From NCBI GenBank assembly GCA_014773175.1, contig VXCM01001268.1:1-64000 (forward strand): 64,000 bases of DNA, given 5' to 3'. Origin of the DNA: Lucifuga dentata. Lineage: Eukaryota > Chordata > Actinopteri > Ophidiiformes > Bythitidae. Within the stretch, counting starts at the first letter, position 1. Each line of letters begins with the position of its first letter. Under the pieces are notes generated by a model, which searched no databases, was not told where the DNA came from, and saw nothing but the letters and a program-made list of their open reading frames with translations. This document shows, one piece after another, positions 1-11,373 of this stretch. The position numbers and the translations under genes were made by a program.

Positions 1-250
1 TATTCGGGCTTGGGACCGGCACAAGGAGGACACTGGCTTGTGCCCCCTTGAGGCTGCATTACACATAAAGAATAAATAATATCCTAATATTATTAATTTT
101 TAGAAAAGAAATATTCTACCTTAAGGAGGCACAAAATAAAAAAGCTTAGGGCTCAATTTTTAGGGCACAAATTTAAAAAGTCGAGACATGATGCAGGTGA
201 AATGACTACTACCTCCGCTCCTTGACTGCTGCATGTTTCACTGACAGATA

Positions 251-264
251 CCACTAGAGGGAGC
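251..264 (+). promoter_or_regulatory. CTCF-like motif
   Basis: CCACTAGAGGGAGC matches the CTCF core consensus CCASYAGRKGGCRS at all but one position. This is a motif match only. Confidence 0.35.
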
Positions 265-954
265 AATCTACACATTTTTCACTCTTTGGCACACTTCACC
301 TACAGCTGCACTGTACTGTCAGTATGTGTGTTGTGTATGTGTGTGAAGTGCTATGGCAACCGCCAGACACAAATCTCACAAATGGGGGAAAAAACAGTTT
401 GCTCAAAGACGACAATCTTTGCCAAAAAGACACTGCACTGGTTTTTCAAGGAATTGAAGGAGGCAGATAAAAAGAAAACACAATTACAACACAGAAATGC
501 CAAATAAGGGTCTTTTATCTGCGTTTACAATGTCAACACAAATTCGACTTAAAAAGATCTTATTTGACAGGTAGTTTTAGGGGAATAACCTTTTGATGAT
601 CTAGATCTTCTAGTTTTTTTCCCCACACAACACTAGATCTTTGTCATGCAGGGATAAAAATCAAATTTTCTGTTTTTCTTTAAATGCATTCTGTATGGAA
701 CAAACCCAGTGAACTTTGCCATTACTAAAGTACAAGCTGTTCTAGACATGACTTGAAGTTGTACTGTTGTAAGCTGCAAATAATAGAAAGTAACTGCTTT
801 GCACTCAACTATCATTGGGTGAAGTTTTCTGCATATAGCGTCATTATGAACGCTAAAGGGCATGGTGATAATGATGACAAATTCCAGATTTGTTTAACAT
901 GCACAAGCCAATTGTAGTGCAACTACAAATTAGGAAAGATTGTCAGTCTGATAT

Positions 955-1075
955 TTAGCAGACTGTTTAGCTAGGCCTCTACCCTTTAACAGCAAGGACC
1001 TGTGTTCAACTCCCATTTGGGTAACCTAACCTATGTGACTCTTTTACACCAAACCTGATGGCCCGTTATCCCAGT
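955..1075 (+). repeat. tRNA-derived SINE-like fragment
   Basis: An A-box-like TTTAGCTAGGC and a B-box-like GTGTTCAACTCCC lie about 36 bp apart, as in tRNA-derived SINE heads. It is not a functional tRNA, because no cloverleaf is evident. Confidence 0.45.
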
Positions 1076-1798
1076 GTGACGCTGCTTTTGTGATGTGGGT
1101 CAAACAGTGTGCTCCATTACTGTTTACTTGTCAGACAGCTTAACGTTAATCTTCAGCTCAGGGAGTGACACCGATTACAACGGATCTGATCCTGATTTTG
1201 AGTTGGGTGGTTTATAAAAAATACAGGATATAGGACAGCCCATTAAACCGATGCTTCATTGGGAAGGACATGGCTGAGGATACAGGCTTAAGTCCCAACA
1301 TATCCCCTCTGTACAATGAGGCCTTGAATCTTGGGATTGGTATCATGTTTTAAATTGTCTATGTAACTTTACTGTATAGCAACCAAAGTGACAAACAGTA
1401 GTAATTGTGAAACAAATGGCCCACCTTTCCCAAGGTCCTTGAGTCAGTTTCTTTGATAATATTATCATTAGAAGACCCAACAAATGGGACCAAAGCAGAA
1501 AACAATAAACATGTCTTCTACTGTGGTATAGCATGTCCATGACTTCTTGTCTTAAAATATCTCATCTCTGAGCAGCAGTCCAAATATCATACTTTCTCAT
1601 AACATTATCATACTTTATCTATGTTATTTTGGTTACTAATTGCTGTTTTAATAAGTTGGCATGTTACATAAATCACATTATACTATTTTAAAGCAAAAAC
1701 TAATAACTAAGTGAAATACTGAAGAACCAAGGCAGTAACCCTGTAAACCAATAAAGTGCATAGTTTGCCTCTCTTAAACACATACACACATACACCAA

Positions 1799-1803
<5 letters not shown>

Positions 1804-1850
<47 letters not shown>

Positions 1851-1867
1851 NTCTCTCTCTCTCTCTC
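1804..1867 (+). repeat. (CT)n microsatellite with single-N join
   Basis: CT dinucleotides run across an N at 1851, so the array length is unreliable. Confidence 0.95.
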
Positions 1868-3705
1868 CCTCCCCCTCTCTTTACCTTACGCATTTGCTGA
1901 CAGGGAAATCCAACCACTGCCTCCCTACTGCAGCTTGAAGCCATATTAAACCTGCCAAGAGTCCACTGGCAAAAACTGCACGTGCAGCCTTTCCTCAGCC
2001 CCACACACACTCTACTGCATTATGAGGATATGTCTCCCCTCTCTCTGTGCTGTATGTGTGTGCTGGAGTTTTCCCTTCATTATTGTACCAACAGCTGTCT
2101 AAGAGCATGAGGTCACAGCAGCCATAGAATGCATCACCTCACTCTGCAAACACACATACACATTTAAAGGGTGACACTCAAAATGGGGTGCAGTGATGTT
2201 TGATTTAAAACGGAGAGGAGAGTGTTATCAGTCCCACAATGCAGAGCATAACACAAGCCAAAGCCTGGATGGTGGTATGCATTTTGTTTGGTGGCAAATC
2301 TTAAGAAAATTACCAGTGGTATAAAATTGTTTTCTGATATTTCTATGCTTTACTTATCTCTGGCTTACTTTAATTTGATCAAATGTATTGTTCTCTTCCT
2401 CCTTTCAGCTCTACTTAGCTCCATTCCTCTCTCCTATGCCTTTCTGTATATGGGTACAGGTGGCATATGCATAATTCCTTCAGACTAGCTTCCTAATCCC
2501 TGTCACTCAAGTTGTGGCATTTTCCTCTACAGTTCTGTGCCAGAACAGGTCTGATACACAGATTAAGTTTCTGCTGGATCCAAATGAAGCTGCTGCTCTG
2601 TCTTATCTTTGAATAAGGAATGATTTTAGAGAAGTGAGCTGGATTGGAATAAATTGCAGTGGACCGTAGAGGAGGAAGTTGTAACTGTCAACCGTTCACC
2701 ATGCAGCAAAGTTGAATGTGCATGCAAATATACCAGACAGGCCATCATGAATAGTGAAATATAAACCATCCATTGTGATGGATGCAAAATTTCACTGGCT
2801 TAAACACTTCACTTTCCCACAAAGATGTGACAGAAATGATGATGTGTTATTTGTAGACGTCACCACTTTTCATACAACAGAATTATAATGAAAACACGGA
2901 GAACATTTAAAAGCATCAGAAGACCGACTGAGTATCAAAGATCTTGCTCTGTATTCCATTTTAACTGGGAGTGTCTGAGTTGAAACAGTCTGATGATGAA
3001 TTCACCAGGGGAGCTCCTTGGTTTTCTGGCACTAAACACAACAACACAAGCCACACAGCTGTGGGACACTCTTTCTCCAGGGTCCCTCCCTCCCCCCCTC
3101 CCCCATCCCTTCACCCCTCCTTTCCTAGAAGCATTACCTCACACACATTAGGCAGAGCCGGAGGTGTCACCTGGGGAGAGCATTTGTGTGTGTGTGTGTG
3201 TCTATATTTGAGTGTCATATCTGTATGTGTGTGAGGACATTTGTGTTTAAACGTGCCATTTGGACAGCCTTGGGCGGAGCAGAGTGGACTTTAATCTCTC
3301 TTTTCACTCTCTCTTTCAGTCTCTCCCTCTTTGAATTCCAGTCACTTTTCCAGCTAGTTGCAAAGCCGTAAAAAAAAAAAAAAAAAAAAAAAAAAATCAC
3401 ATGTAATCAAAAACACCCTGCTTAATGTTGACAGATCAGTTGCAGGATCAGATAAGTCATTTTCTGTGTCATTCTTTCATAAGTATGTACTCAGAATTAT
3501 TACTATTTGAGGTACTTGTCCCAAGTAGGAATTAAGTTTTGAAACACAAGACTGAGAACAAGAACAGGATTACAACATCACAAATCTTCAATATATAATA
3601 AATTCTTGGGTCCATTAGAATATCTATGTATCCACACAAAAACAAAGAGGTGGTTCATGACAAATTATCCACATCTAGCCAAAGCAGTTAAGTGAAAAAA
3701 CACTT

Positions 3706-3742
3706 GGGTTGTATTTATTGGACTCAAACATGCAAAATCAAC
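3706..3742 (+). mobile_element. solo terminus of palindromic MITE family 1
   Basis: GGTTGTATTTATTGGACTCA followed by AACATGCAAAATCA matches the inner part of the family-1 right terminus. No matching partner end was found nearby, so this is a fragment. Confidence 0.5.
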
Positions 3743-4075
3743 GAGTGTATACTTCAGTACAGTAAACGTGTTCTTTTGCACTATTCTCTGTTCTTTTGCA
3801 CTATTCTCTGTCTATCTGCACTTTACCTGATCATTAAACTCTTTTGCACATGCCAAAATGCACAACCCACTTTATGGAACTTCATGGAATTGCAAACTCT
3901 TTGCACAGACTTTTACTCTTACTTCAGTACAATAAACGTGTTCTTTTGCACTACTCTCTATGTTGCTGCACAGAGAGTAGTCTTTGTCTTGTTACTGCAC
4001 TTCTTGTCTATGTGCACTGTTAAATGTAGCACCAGGAGGTTCTGGCGAAACAGCATTTCATTCTGTCTGTCTGGC
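3740..4075 (+). repeat. fish interspersed repeat with internal direct repeats
   Basis: CTTCAGTACAGTAAACGTGT followed by TCTTTTGCACTATTCTCTG occurs near 3750-3790 and again, slightly changed, near 3920-3958. TTCTTTTGCACTATTCTCTG is itself tandemly duplicated at 3771-3810. The tail (GTAGCACCAGGAGGTTCTGG, then CATTTCATTCTGTCTG) looks like the end of a common fish retroelement, but I cannot name it securely. Confidence 0.45.
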
Positions 4076-5274
4076 TGGTTGGCTGGATGATTGGTCCTTT
4101 AAGGATGGATACAACATTGGATTATGCGTGTGGTGGAAGAGTCTGAATCAGCTGAATCTACTGACCAGCTGAAACTACAATGAGCAGCCCAAATTCTAAC
4201 TTTAATTAACAATAAAATCTAAGTAATTTAACTTACACACCAATTTATGCTATGAAGCTTTTTTTTTTTTTTTTTTTTTAGGTTTTTTGGAGTAATGCTA
4301 TTGATTAAATGCAACATTAATTCTCAGCTGCAGCACCTGGGCATGATGTTACAAACCATTAAAACCAGTTCTCCTGCTTGTGATCTCACCAGCTGGGAAA
4401 GATCTTTCTCACAGCAGACATTCTGACTTGCCATAACAGGAAAAGAACAGATGTAACTAGAACATTAATGAGGGCTCCATTCCATTTAGATGTGAAAGTG
4501 ATTCCAGCAGGCATGGGTACACCTGAATGGAATGTAGCCAATGCTGAGGTTGTATTAAACTGTGAGAAAGATGTATTGTAGAATTCATTGAATATTCTGT
4601 CACAACTGTTTCATAATGAAACCCATTTCATTTGAATAATTTTCTAAAGCATAACATTATTTCCACAGATTCCTACTGGTTTTATTCGCTGCAAAATGTT
4701 CAGTCATCTTGTGTACCATCGGGGGGCACCACATTTTGAGAACCACTGTTCTATGTATACAGCATGTCACAGCAAATGGAGAAAAAAAAAAAGAGGCTAT
4801 TTGCTTGACTACAAGTTTTATGCACTGTACTGTATGTTTGTGAATTTACTAACAGAACACATAATAATAAGAAGAATAAATATAAGGTATGATAATATTA
4901 ATTTTTTTTAAAGGAGGAACTGCCCTTAAATATGAGGTTGCTGTTAATAAAACCATAAAACAGAGAGAGCATAACTCAGCACATTATGACTGCTGCTGGT
5001 CATCTAAACAATCTCCAGGCTGAGGCATGTGAGAGTGGCTGTGTATAACATCCATCAAAATAGTGTAAAACAGCCATAATTTAAACCTCACTTCCTTCCC
5101 AGGCCCACCCAAAGAGAATGGAGAAACTAGACAGTGTTTTCTCATTCCATCTTTCACTATGTCTGTGATCTCCTTCTCTCAGGACCAGAGGCCAGCACTC
5201 CTCTAAGAATATTACAGGCTGGTAGTCCTGATCCGACAGGTGACAGATTAAAGGAAAACACAGTATAAAGTGTG

Positions 5275-5496
5275 TTAGCAAGGTGCTGGGCTGCCACAAG
5301 AAACCAGAAGCAGCTTCAGTGCACCTTGGACAAGTCTTTGGAACTCTTCCAGAGGGATGTTTTGGTGAACTAGGTTGAGGTTGAGTCTGGTGACTGTGAA
5401 GGCTGTAGCATATGATTTAGACCATTTTCATCCTCATCAAAACATTCAGCGACTTCTGTTGCTGTTTGACATGCAAGTTTTAGTCCCTCAACCATG
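5275..5496 (-). pseudogene. Tc1-like transposase C-terminal remnant
   Basis: Minus-strand translation gives AECFDEDENGLNHMLQPSQS followed by PD, matching the region around the second catalytic Asp of Tc1-like transposases (family pattern WFDEHENDVNHM..PSQSPDLNP). After a stop and a shortening, the remnant continues NIPLEEFQRLVQ and ends in SCGSPAPC-stop, resembling the family end IPPIEFQRLVES...GGPTPY. The N-terminal part, including the first catalytic Asp, is missing and the C-terminal block is shortened. It is non-functional. Confidence 0.65.
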
Positions 5497-6108
5497 TCCT
5501 TACTTCCTGCAATCCTTGAGTCACCTCCTTCTTTCCATCCTTCCTTCTTCAGACCCACACAGACGCTCACAACCCACATGGATGTTTTCTTCAGAAAATG
5601 CTGATCAAAGTCTCCTTATCACAGTCTCTTTTTCTTTGTAACTCTCCTTTGCTGGACATTAGATGACTCCCACAAACTCCACTTATTTCCTTTCTGTACA
5701 CTTTTCACATATTTAGGGTATGAAGTGACACAAATAAGTTGCACTATTTTGTAAGTGCATATGAAATTATAGTTTAATTCTTTATTAGACATCCAGGGTT
5801 TGCCGTGAAATAATCGTGTCCCACTCCCTATTTCTTCACCTTTCACATCAAATTAAAGAGCTACAGCAGCTGATGGCCAGCAAAATTGAAAGAGAATCAC
5901 TGCAGATTGCTTTGCTATTACACCGTGAAACACTGTAAGAGGGAGTGAATAAAATTCCCACTGAGGCTCGCTGAGTATCCATCATTTGGAAATAGGCTGG
6001 GTTCCAATTTGATTCTGAAGCTACACACTCCACGTTATGTTTTTGACTACTTTAAATCAGAAAAAGAAAAGTAACATGTACCTCGTGTAGAGAAGGTGAC
6101 TATTTACT

Positions 6109-6665
6109 TACCATACAACTTAAGTATAAACCGATCTCATGTATAAGCCGACCTCCTAATTTTGACCTGCAAATTTAGATTTTTAAAGAAATCCATATAT
6201 AAGCCAACCCCTGATGTTGTTCCATCAATTTGTTTGTTTGGCAAATTACCTATTTTTCTGGGTATTGTCATAGTATTCCTGTGATTTTCTGAAAATAATC
6301 CACGTACNCAAATTACCTATTTTTCTGGGTATTGTCATAGTATTCCTGTGATTTTCTGAAAATAATCCACGTACAGGTACTGGCAAACATATTTATTTCA
6401 GCAATATTATTTCACCGTAACTGACCAAGCACAACAGTGCTTACTGGCCACTGAAAACGGGATAAGATGTTTTATATCTTATCCAGGAAATATCTCATTC
6501 TAAGGTATGATTTCACTATTTTCCATAGTGGTAATGATAGCATTTCCACCTGTGGAAATTCTGTTCTCTCGGATCAAATTTGAATTTCTCTTGTATAAGC
6601 CAACCTCCTGATTTGCTTTGTGAAATCTGGTAATACAACTTGGCTTATACTCAAGTATATATGGC
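6109..6665. mobile_element. MITE family 2 (GTATAAGCC termini), long copy
   Basis: The left end TACCATACAACTTAAGTATA and right end GGCTTATACTCAAGTATATA are inverted repeats, with further internal inverted blocks (TATAAGCCGACCTCC; TATAAGCCAACCTCC). The interior contains a single-N join flanked by a 66-bp exact duplicate, so the true length is probably about 67 bp shorter. Confidence 0.65.
6242..6374 (+). repeat. exact 66-bp duplication across a single N, probable assembly artefact
   Basis: Positions 6242-6307 and 6309-6374 are identical and separated only by the N at 6308. This is best explained as the overlapping ends of two contigs placed side by side. Confidence 0.9.
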
Positions 6666-7620
6666 AAAACTTATTGCTGATGCAGCTGGCCAATCAGAAG
6701 AGAGCAGGCTTTCTATGAGGTGGCCTTGAAGAGAAAGTGCCTCAAACTGTTTTCACTCAGGATGCACAGTGGTGTCATTCAAGCTGATACATGCAACATG
6801 AGTCCACCCCTTAGAAGCTTGTAGTGTTTGATACGCAGTATGTACCAAAACAAGGTCAAAATGGGAGTTTGTTTTGTCTTGTAGGTCCCATCAGTATTTT
6901 GTATGTTTATCCTGTGTCAAGGCTAAAGTTCCAAAATTTGACAAGTATCCAGAGCTGCTGTCCTAGATGTGATGCAATACTGACATCTCCGCCTATGACT
7001 TTGAAAGTTTTTATTTTCCCTTTCAGGTTCATGTTATAGCATTGAGGGGTGTGTGTGCACGTGTGAGTGTGATTATGGTGTCATGACGTCGGCTGGTGTT
7101 AGGGCTGAACCCGAGAAACCATGTAGACACAGCAACCCCCACAACACCCCTACCCAAACAAACACTTACCCTGCTCCCCCCACTTCAATGCACATACAAG
7201 GGGACTCACACATTCACAAGCACGTTCACACACGCTAACACACACGTGATTACCGGTAAATTGGTCTTCAGAGTGGGTGAGTGTGTTTAAGGGGACTGCA
7301 GACACTCTACAGCTGATTTTAGCAGAGCTTTATGTACGTCATTAACAAACATTAAACTGTGGGTCAGTTCACTGAAAGACTTTTCTATGATCCATATGAA
7401 TGTGTATTTGTGTGAACACATATGCTTTCAACTGTGTGTGTGCACTCAAATATATGTGGTGGCTTTGGGTATATATGCATCTAGTAATGTTTGTTTACTT
7501 GAGTGTATATGTAGGCTGTTTTTGAAGTTTCCTGCTTGTGTAATTTTGCCAGGACTAAAAAGAATTTGACAGTTGGATATTTGAAATACTCCAACAAAAT
7601 GAATACTACCCTGTTATTTG

Positions 7621-7658
7621 AAAAAAAAAAAAAAAAAAANAAAAAAAAAAAAAAAAAA
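7621..7658 (+). repeat. poly-A with single N
   Basis: A-run interrupted by the N at 7640. Similar homopolymer joins occur at 12944 (A), 24181 (T), 46118 (T), 48572 (T) and 57538 (T). Confidence 0.95.
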
Positions 7659-8608
7659 TCATTGTCGAGCAGTAAAAATCTTAGTTACTTATGCACTTTT
7701 TACTTCATATGAGAAAGCCTGTACTTTAAATTATAAAATGGCTCTGTCTTCATTATTACTACAATATATCTAGTGTCTTGGCCGCATGAGTTTATACAGA
7801 CATCTATAAAGTATATATTCTATACAAGACTTTACATTAAGTAAGGCTACTGTATTGCATGTGCATAAACCTTGTACTTGGGACCATGATTAAGTATAAA
7901 TAAATGTCAGGCTTTCTGTCCAACTTATCTGAACATGATTGCCTTTTGCACTGCCAAACTTTTTCAGGAACTTTCCTTAATTTCACATTAATGAACCAGA
8001 ACCCATTTTAGTACCAAAACTGGAGCTTGCAAAACCAAACATTGTTGATTTGTCAGATTCGAGACTTCCCCAGCTCCATCAGGCATAAAAATGCCATTTT
8101 TAAACACTTTTTGCACACACTCAAACAGCAACAATGAGGATTCAAGTTGTTGAACAAAGATGGGAAAACTACAAGAAACTGGACTGACAAGAAAGAGGAA
8201 GATCAAAGCAGTGTCAAGGAAGACATTTAAAAAATGAGCACAAACAATTCAAAGATCACAATAATCAAAACAATAATCGAAGTGGCTGCAATACATCACT
8301 TGCTCTGATTTCCATAATCTTCATTGTAGTTGTTGAAGTGTTGTGGGAATGTGAACAAAGGAACTCGCTGATGGAACCACATTGTTCCCACACTGGATCG
8401 TTTGGATGAAGTAGTTCCTAATTTAGTTCTGAACCTCAGGTCAGAAAGTGCCAATTCTTGCTTGTAATAGTAAAACACCTAAAAAGAGATTTTTTTACAT
8501 CAAGAGGAAAACTAAAGCTGTGACGCAGTATCATTCCTAGTAATATGTATGTATAGTAATAGTACTAATCTATTTCTTAAATTGTTAATCTAATCTAATC
8601 ACTGTGAT

Positions 8609-9217
8609 AAGCAGCATACTGATGATTTTGCATGTTTGAGTCCAATAAATACAACCTTCATACATGTTACATTCCTGGCAACCATTTTCAAAAATATACT
8701 ACTGGAGCAATAAATTTTAGAATTTTCTCCTATTTTATTTTATTTTTTTAACAGTACTTTCCAGACTGTGATTGGTTTCAGTTCATTCCAGCACACTATA
8801 AAAATCAACTTGTAAAGACCTGAAACATGTTTGAGATAGATAATCCATCATAGCAAACCAAAAGTGTTTGTTTTTTTTTTTCGTCAAAGTTACTTAATTT
8901 ATCCAGTCTAACAAGGAGCTGCACAGAAAAAAAATGCATGTCTCTGCCAGGAAATACAGTCCCAGGAGAACACAGCCTTTACAGAAAAATGAAAAACAAC
9001 CATCCCTTCTACATTCAGACATACATGTTAACAGGTGAAACATTGAATTTTAAGGTGGGTGTATCACTGGAACATTTGATTTGAAAGATCACGGGATTTC
9101 ACAAAATAACAGGAAAATTAAATATGGTTTTATGTTTTGGCAAATGGTTGTCAGTAACATAATGAGTATGCAGGTAGTATTTATTGGGCTTAAACAAAAT
9201 CACCAGTATGGTCCTTT
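8609..9217 (-). mobile_element. palindromic MITE, family 1, copy A (long)
   Basis: Terminal inverted repeats of about 90 bp carry GATGATTTTGCATGTTTGAG at the left and the complement (ATTGGGCTTAAACAAAATCACC) at the right. The core (about 8925-9100) matches the complement of the core of copy B, so the two copies are in opposite orientation. It lies in intergenic DNA. No transposase is present. Confidence 0.75.
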
Positions 9218-9831
9218 GAGAAATTAAATAGTTATATAGCAAAAGTAGCTGTAGGAACTTAAAGGCATCATTTCTAATTTTCAAATTACTGCAGTCCCAT
9301 TGCATGAGATCCATAATTGCCAGAACTGCGCACCACTCCTCTTCTTAGGTACTTGATAGGAGGTGAAGGCCATTCAGCATTACTTATCGTTGTTTGATTT
9401 ATTAAATATGCAGTCAATAGTGATATTGCATCATGGGAATCCATGTAAATCTGTGTGACTGTTGAAATACTGACCTCCGCATCATTCTCTCCCACAAAGG
9501 CCGACTCCATGACTCCATGCCAAAACTCTGGTCTTTATTATAGGGCTTAGGGGGTATGCTGGAAGGAAGGAAGGAAGGAAGGAAAGCAGAAAGAAAGAAA
9601 GAAAGTGCATATTGTCTCAATTAATCATCAATCTTCAATCAACATCAAAGGAAAGATGTTTTTCATAACAAATCCTTTGATCATTACATTAGAAAATTTC
9701 ATCAGATTCATACTGTATAGGACTTGACACTATCATCTGGCATCCTCCATATATACTGTCAAAAAATTTATTCCGTGTTCTTATTTTTTTTACTTAGGGG
9801 TCTATTTTGAAATCTTTGCAATAATTAAATG

Positions 9832-9834
<3 letters not shown>

Positions 9835-9899
<65 letters not shown>

Positions 9900-9907
9900 N
9901 CCCCCCC
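9835..9907 (+). repeat. poly-A run ending at N and followed by poly-C
   Basis: About 65 A residues run to the N at 9900, directly followed by seven C. The abrupt switch looks like low-quality contig ends. Confidence 0.9.
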
Positions 9908-10517
9908 GAAAACTCTGTTCTGTTCTTATTGGCTAGCTACATCAGGCTTTGACCTGAGAAACACAGATGCTGACCAAACACGCACTCACTAGCCTTGTCT
10001 TTTGTGGGTGTGTCTAACCATATGTGCATGTTGATTTGCCTAAACACGTGTTACATGTTGATGTCAACATGCTATGGAAGTAAAGGGCTAACCAACGACT
10101 GACATTCAGGGCAGTTCAGGACCTAAGGGTTGTTTTATTGGATGCATTTCTTTTGGTGTGAACCCAACATTTTACAACTTTGACAATGTTAAACACATAC
10201 TTGCTACTATATTAGACTAGAAAAATGAGGGAAAATCTGTTATCAAAATTTCATCAATATAACAGCTCTATTATTGTCAGTCTTCTACGTAAGGTGGAAA
10301 AGTAGTTAACTAGATGGTCATCGTTTGTCCATTAGTCATGTTATAATATTAGACATCACTGCAACCCCACTACCACACGCACAGAGAGAATCCTGAATGA
10401 CAAAATCACAGATTACGCCTCATTTCTCTCTCAAACCTCAAAAATGTAATTGGTGCTTTTGCTCATTGTCAAGTATCCACCAAAAACTGTTTCAGTGCTG
10501 CACTACAACATCAGAAC

Positions 10518-10600
10518 AGGGGCAGCAGTGTGGCTTAGCGGTTATAGTGTTTGTGATTAGAGTATCAGATCAATGCCAAAAACTGAATGTAAAAGGAAAA
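10518..10600 (+). repeat. SINE head fragment
   Basis: GGGGCAGCAGTGTGGCTTAG followed by CGGTTATAGTG carries an A-box (TGGCTTAGCGG) typical of fish SINE heads. No B-box is clear. Confidence 0.4.
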
Positions 10601-11280
10601 TTCAACATTGGTTTATCATCTATGTTCACAATGATCCAGAAATCTGAGACTTCATGCAGGCAGGGGGTTTAATTGTCTGATAACAATAGCACCATTGCCC
10701 TAGTTGAATTGCTCAATTGCAAAATATGGCTTTTTTTATATGGAATTTTAACAAACTGTGTGTTTTTCTCTGTCAAAATTAATTGGTGATGGTTTTCCTC
10801 TACACTAAGGCTGATGTGATCTAAGTGTTTTTTTTTTCTCTCACTGTCTTATTCTTTGTTTTTTTTTTATTTGTCTGTCTCTTCAACCTTTACTTTCAGT
10901 CTCTCTGTTCCTGTCTCTCTCTGATGTTCTCACATTGCCACACACACACACACACACACACACCATACACGATGGCTGTAGAAATGTTTGGATCTGTTGT
11001 GATTTACTGGGTGTTTAGTCTAGAACAACACGTCAGCTTGCCAAAGCCAGCCATCAGTCCTAAAGCTTAAGTGTGTCAGTGCAGATCTCAGACTCATGGA
11101 TCTACTTTGGCCTTGGAAGGTAACACTGAGAACCTAAATACTGTAAAAAGTTTGTCAATTTTCTGCAATCTCACATTTCACTCACCTTTAATAACTGAAG
11201 ACTTTAACTAATTTTTACTTACATTTTATTCTCTTTTTAATCATTTCACATTGTTGTAGATTCTTGAGACAAATTACAAT

Positions 11281-11328
<48 letters not shown>

Positions 11329-11330
11329 AA

Positions 11331-11373
<43 letters not shown>
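11281..11373 (+). repeat. (GAAA)n microsatellite
   Basis: About 23 units of GAAA, interrupted once by an extra A. Confidence 0.97.

Larger units (their letters stand above)
1..5274. other. intergenic, repeat-bearing, no gene recognised
   Basis: Apart from the SINE-like fragment, CT array, retroelement-like repeat, poly-A/T runs and CTCF-like motif listed separately, I see only AT-rich sequence. Its open frames are short and lack splice or family support. Confidence 0.7.

Noticed and set aside
10397..10672. Possible tRNA gene at TGGCTTAGCGG
   Set aside because: Only the A-box-like segment is present. There is no B-box and no cloverleaf, so it was called a SINE fragment.
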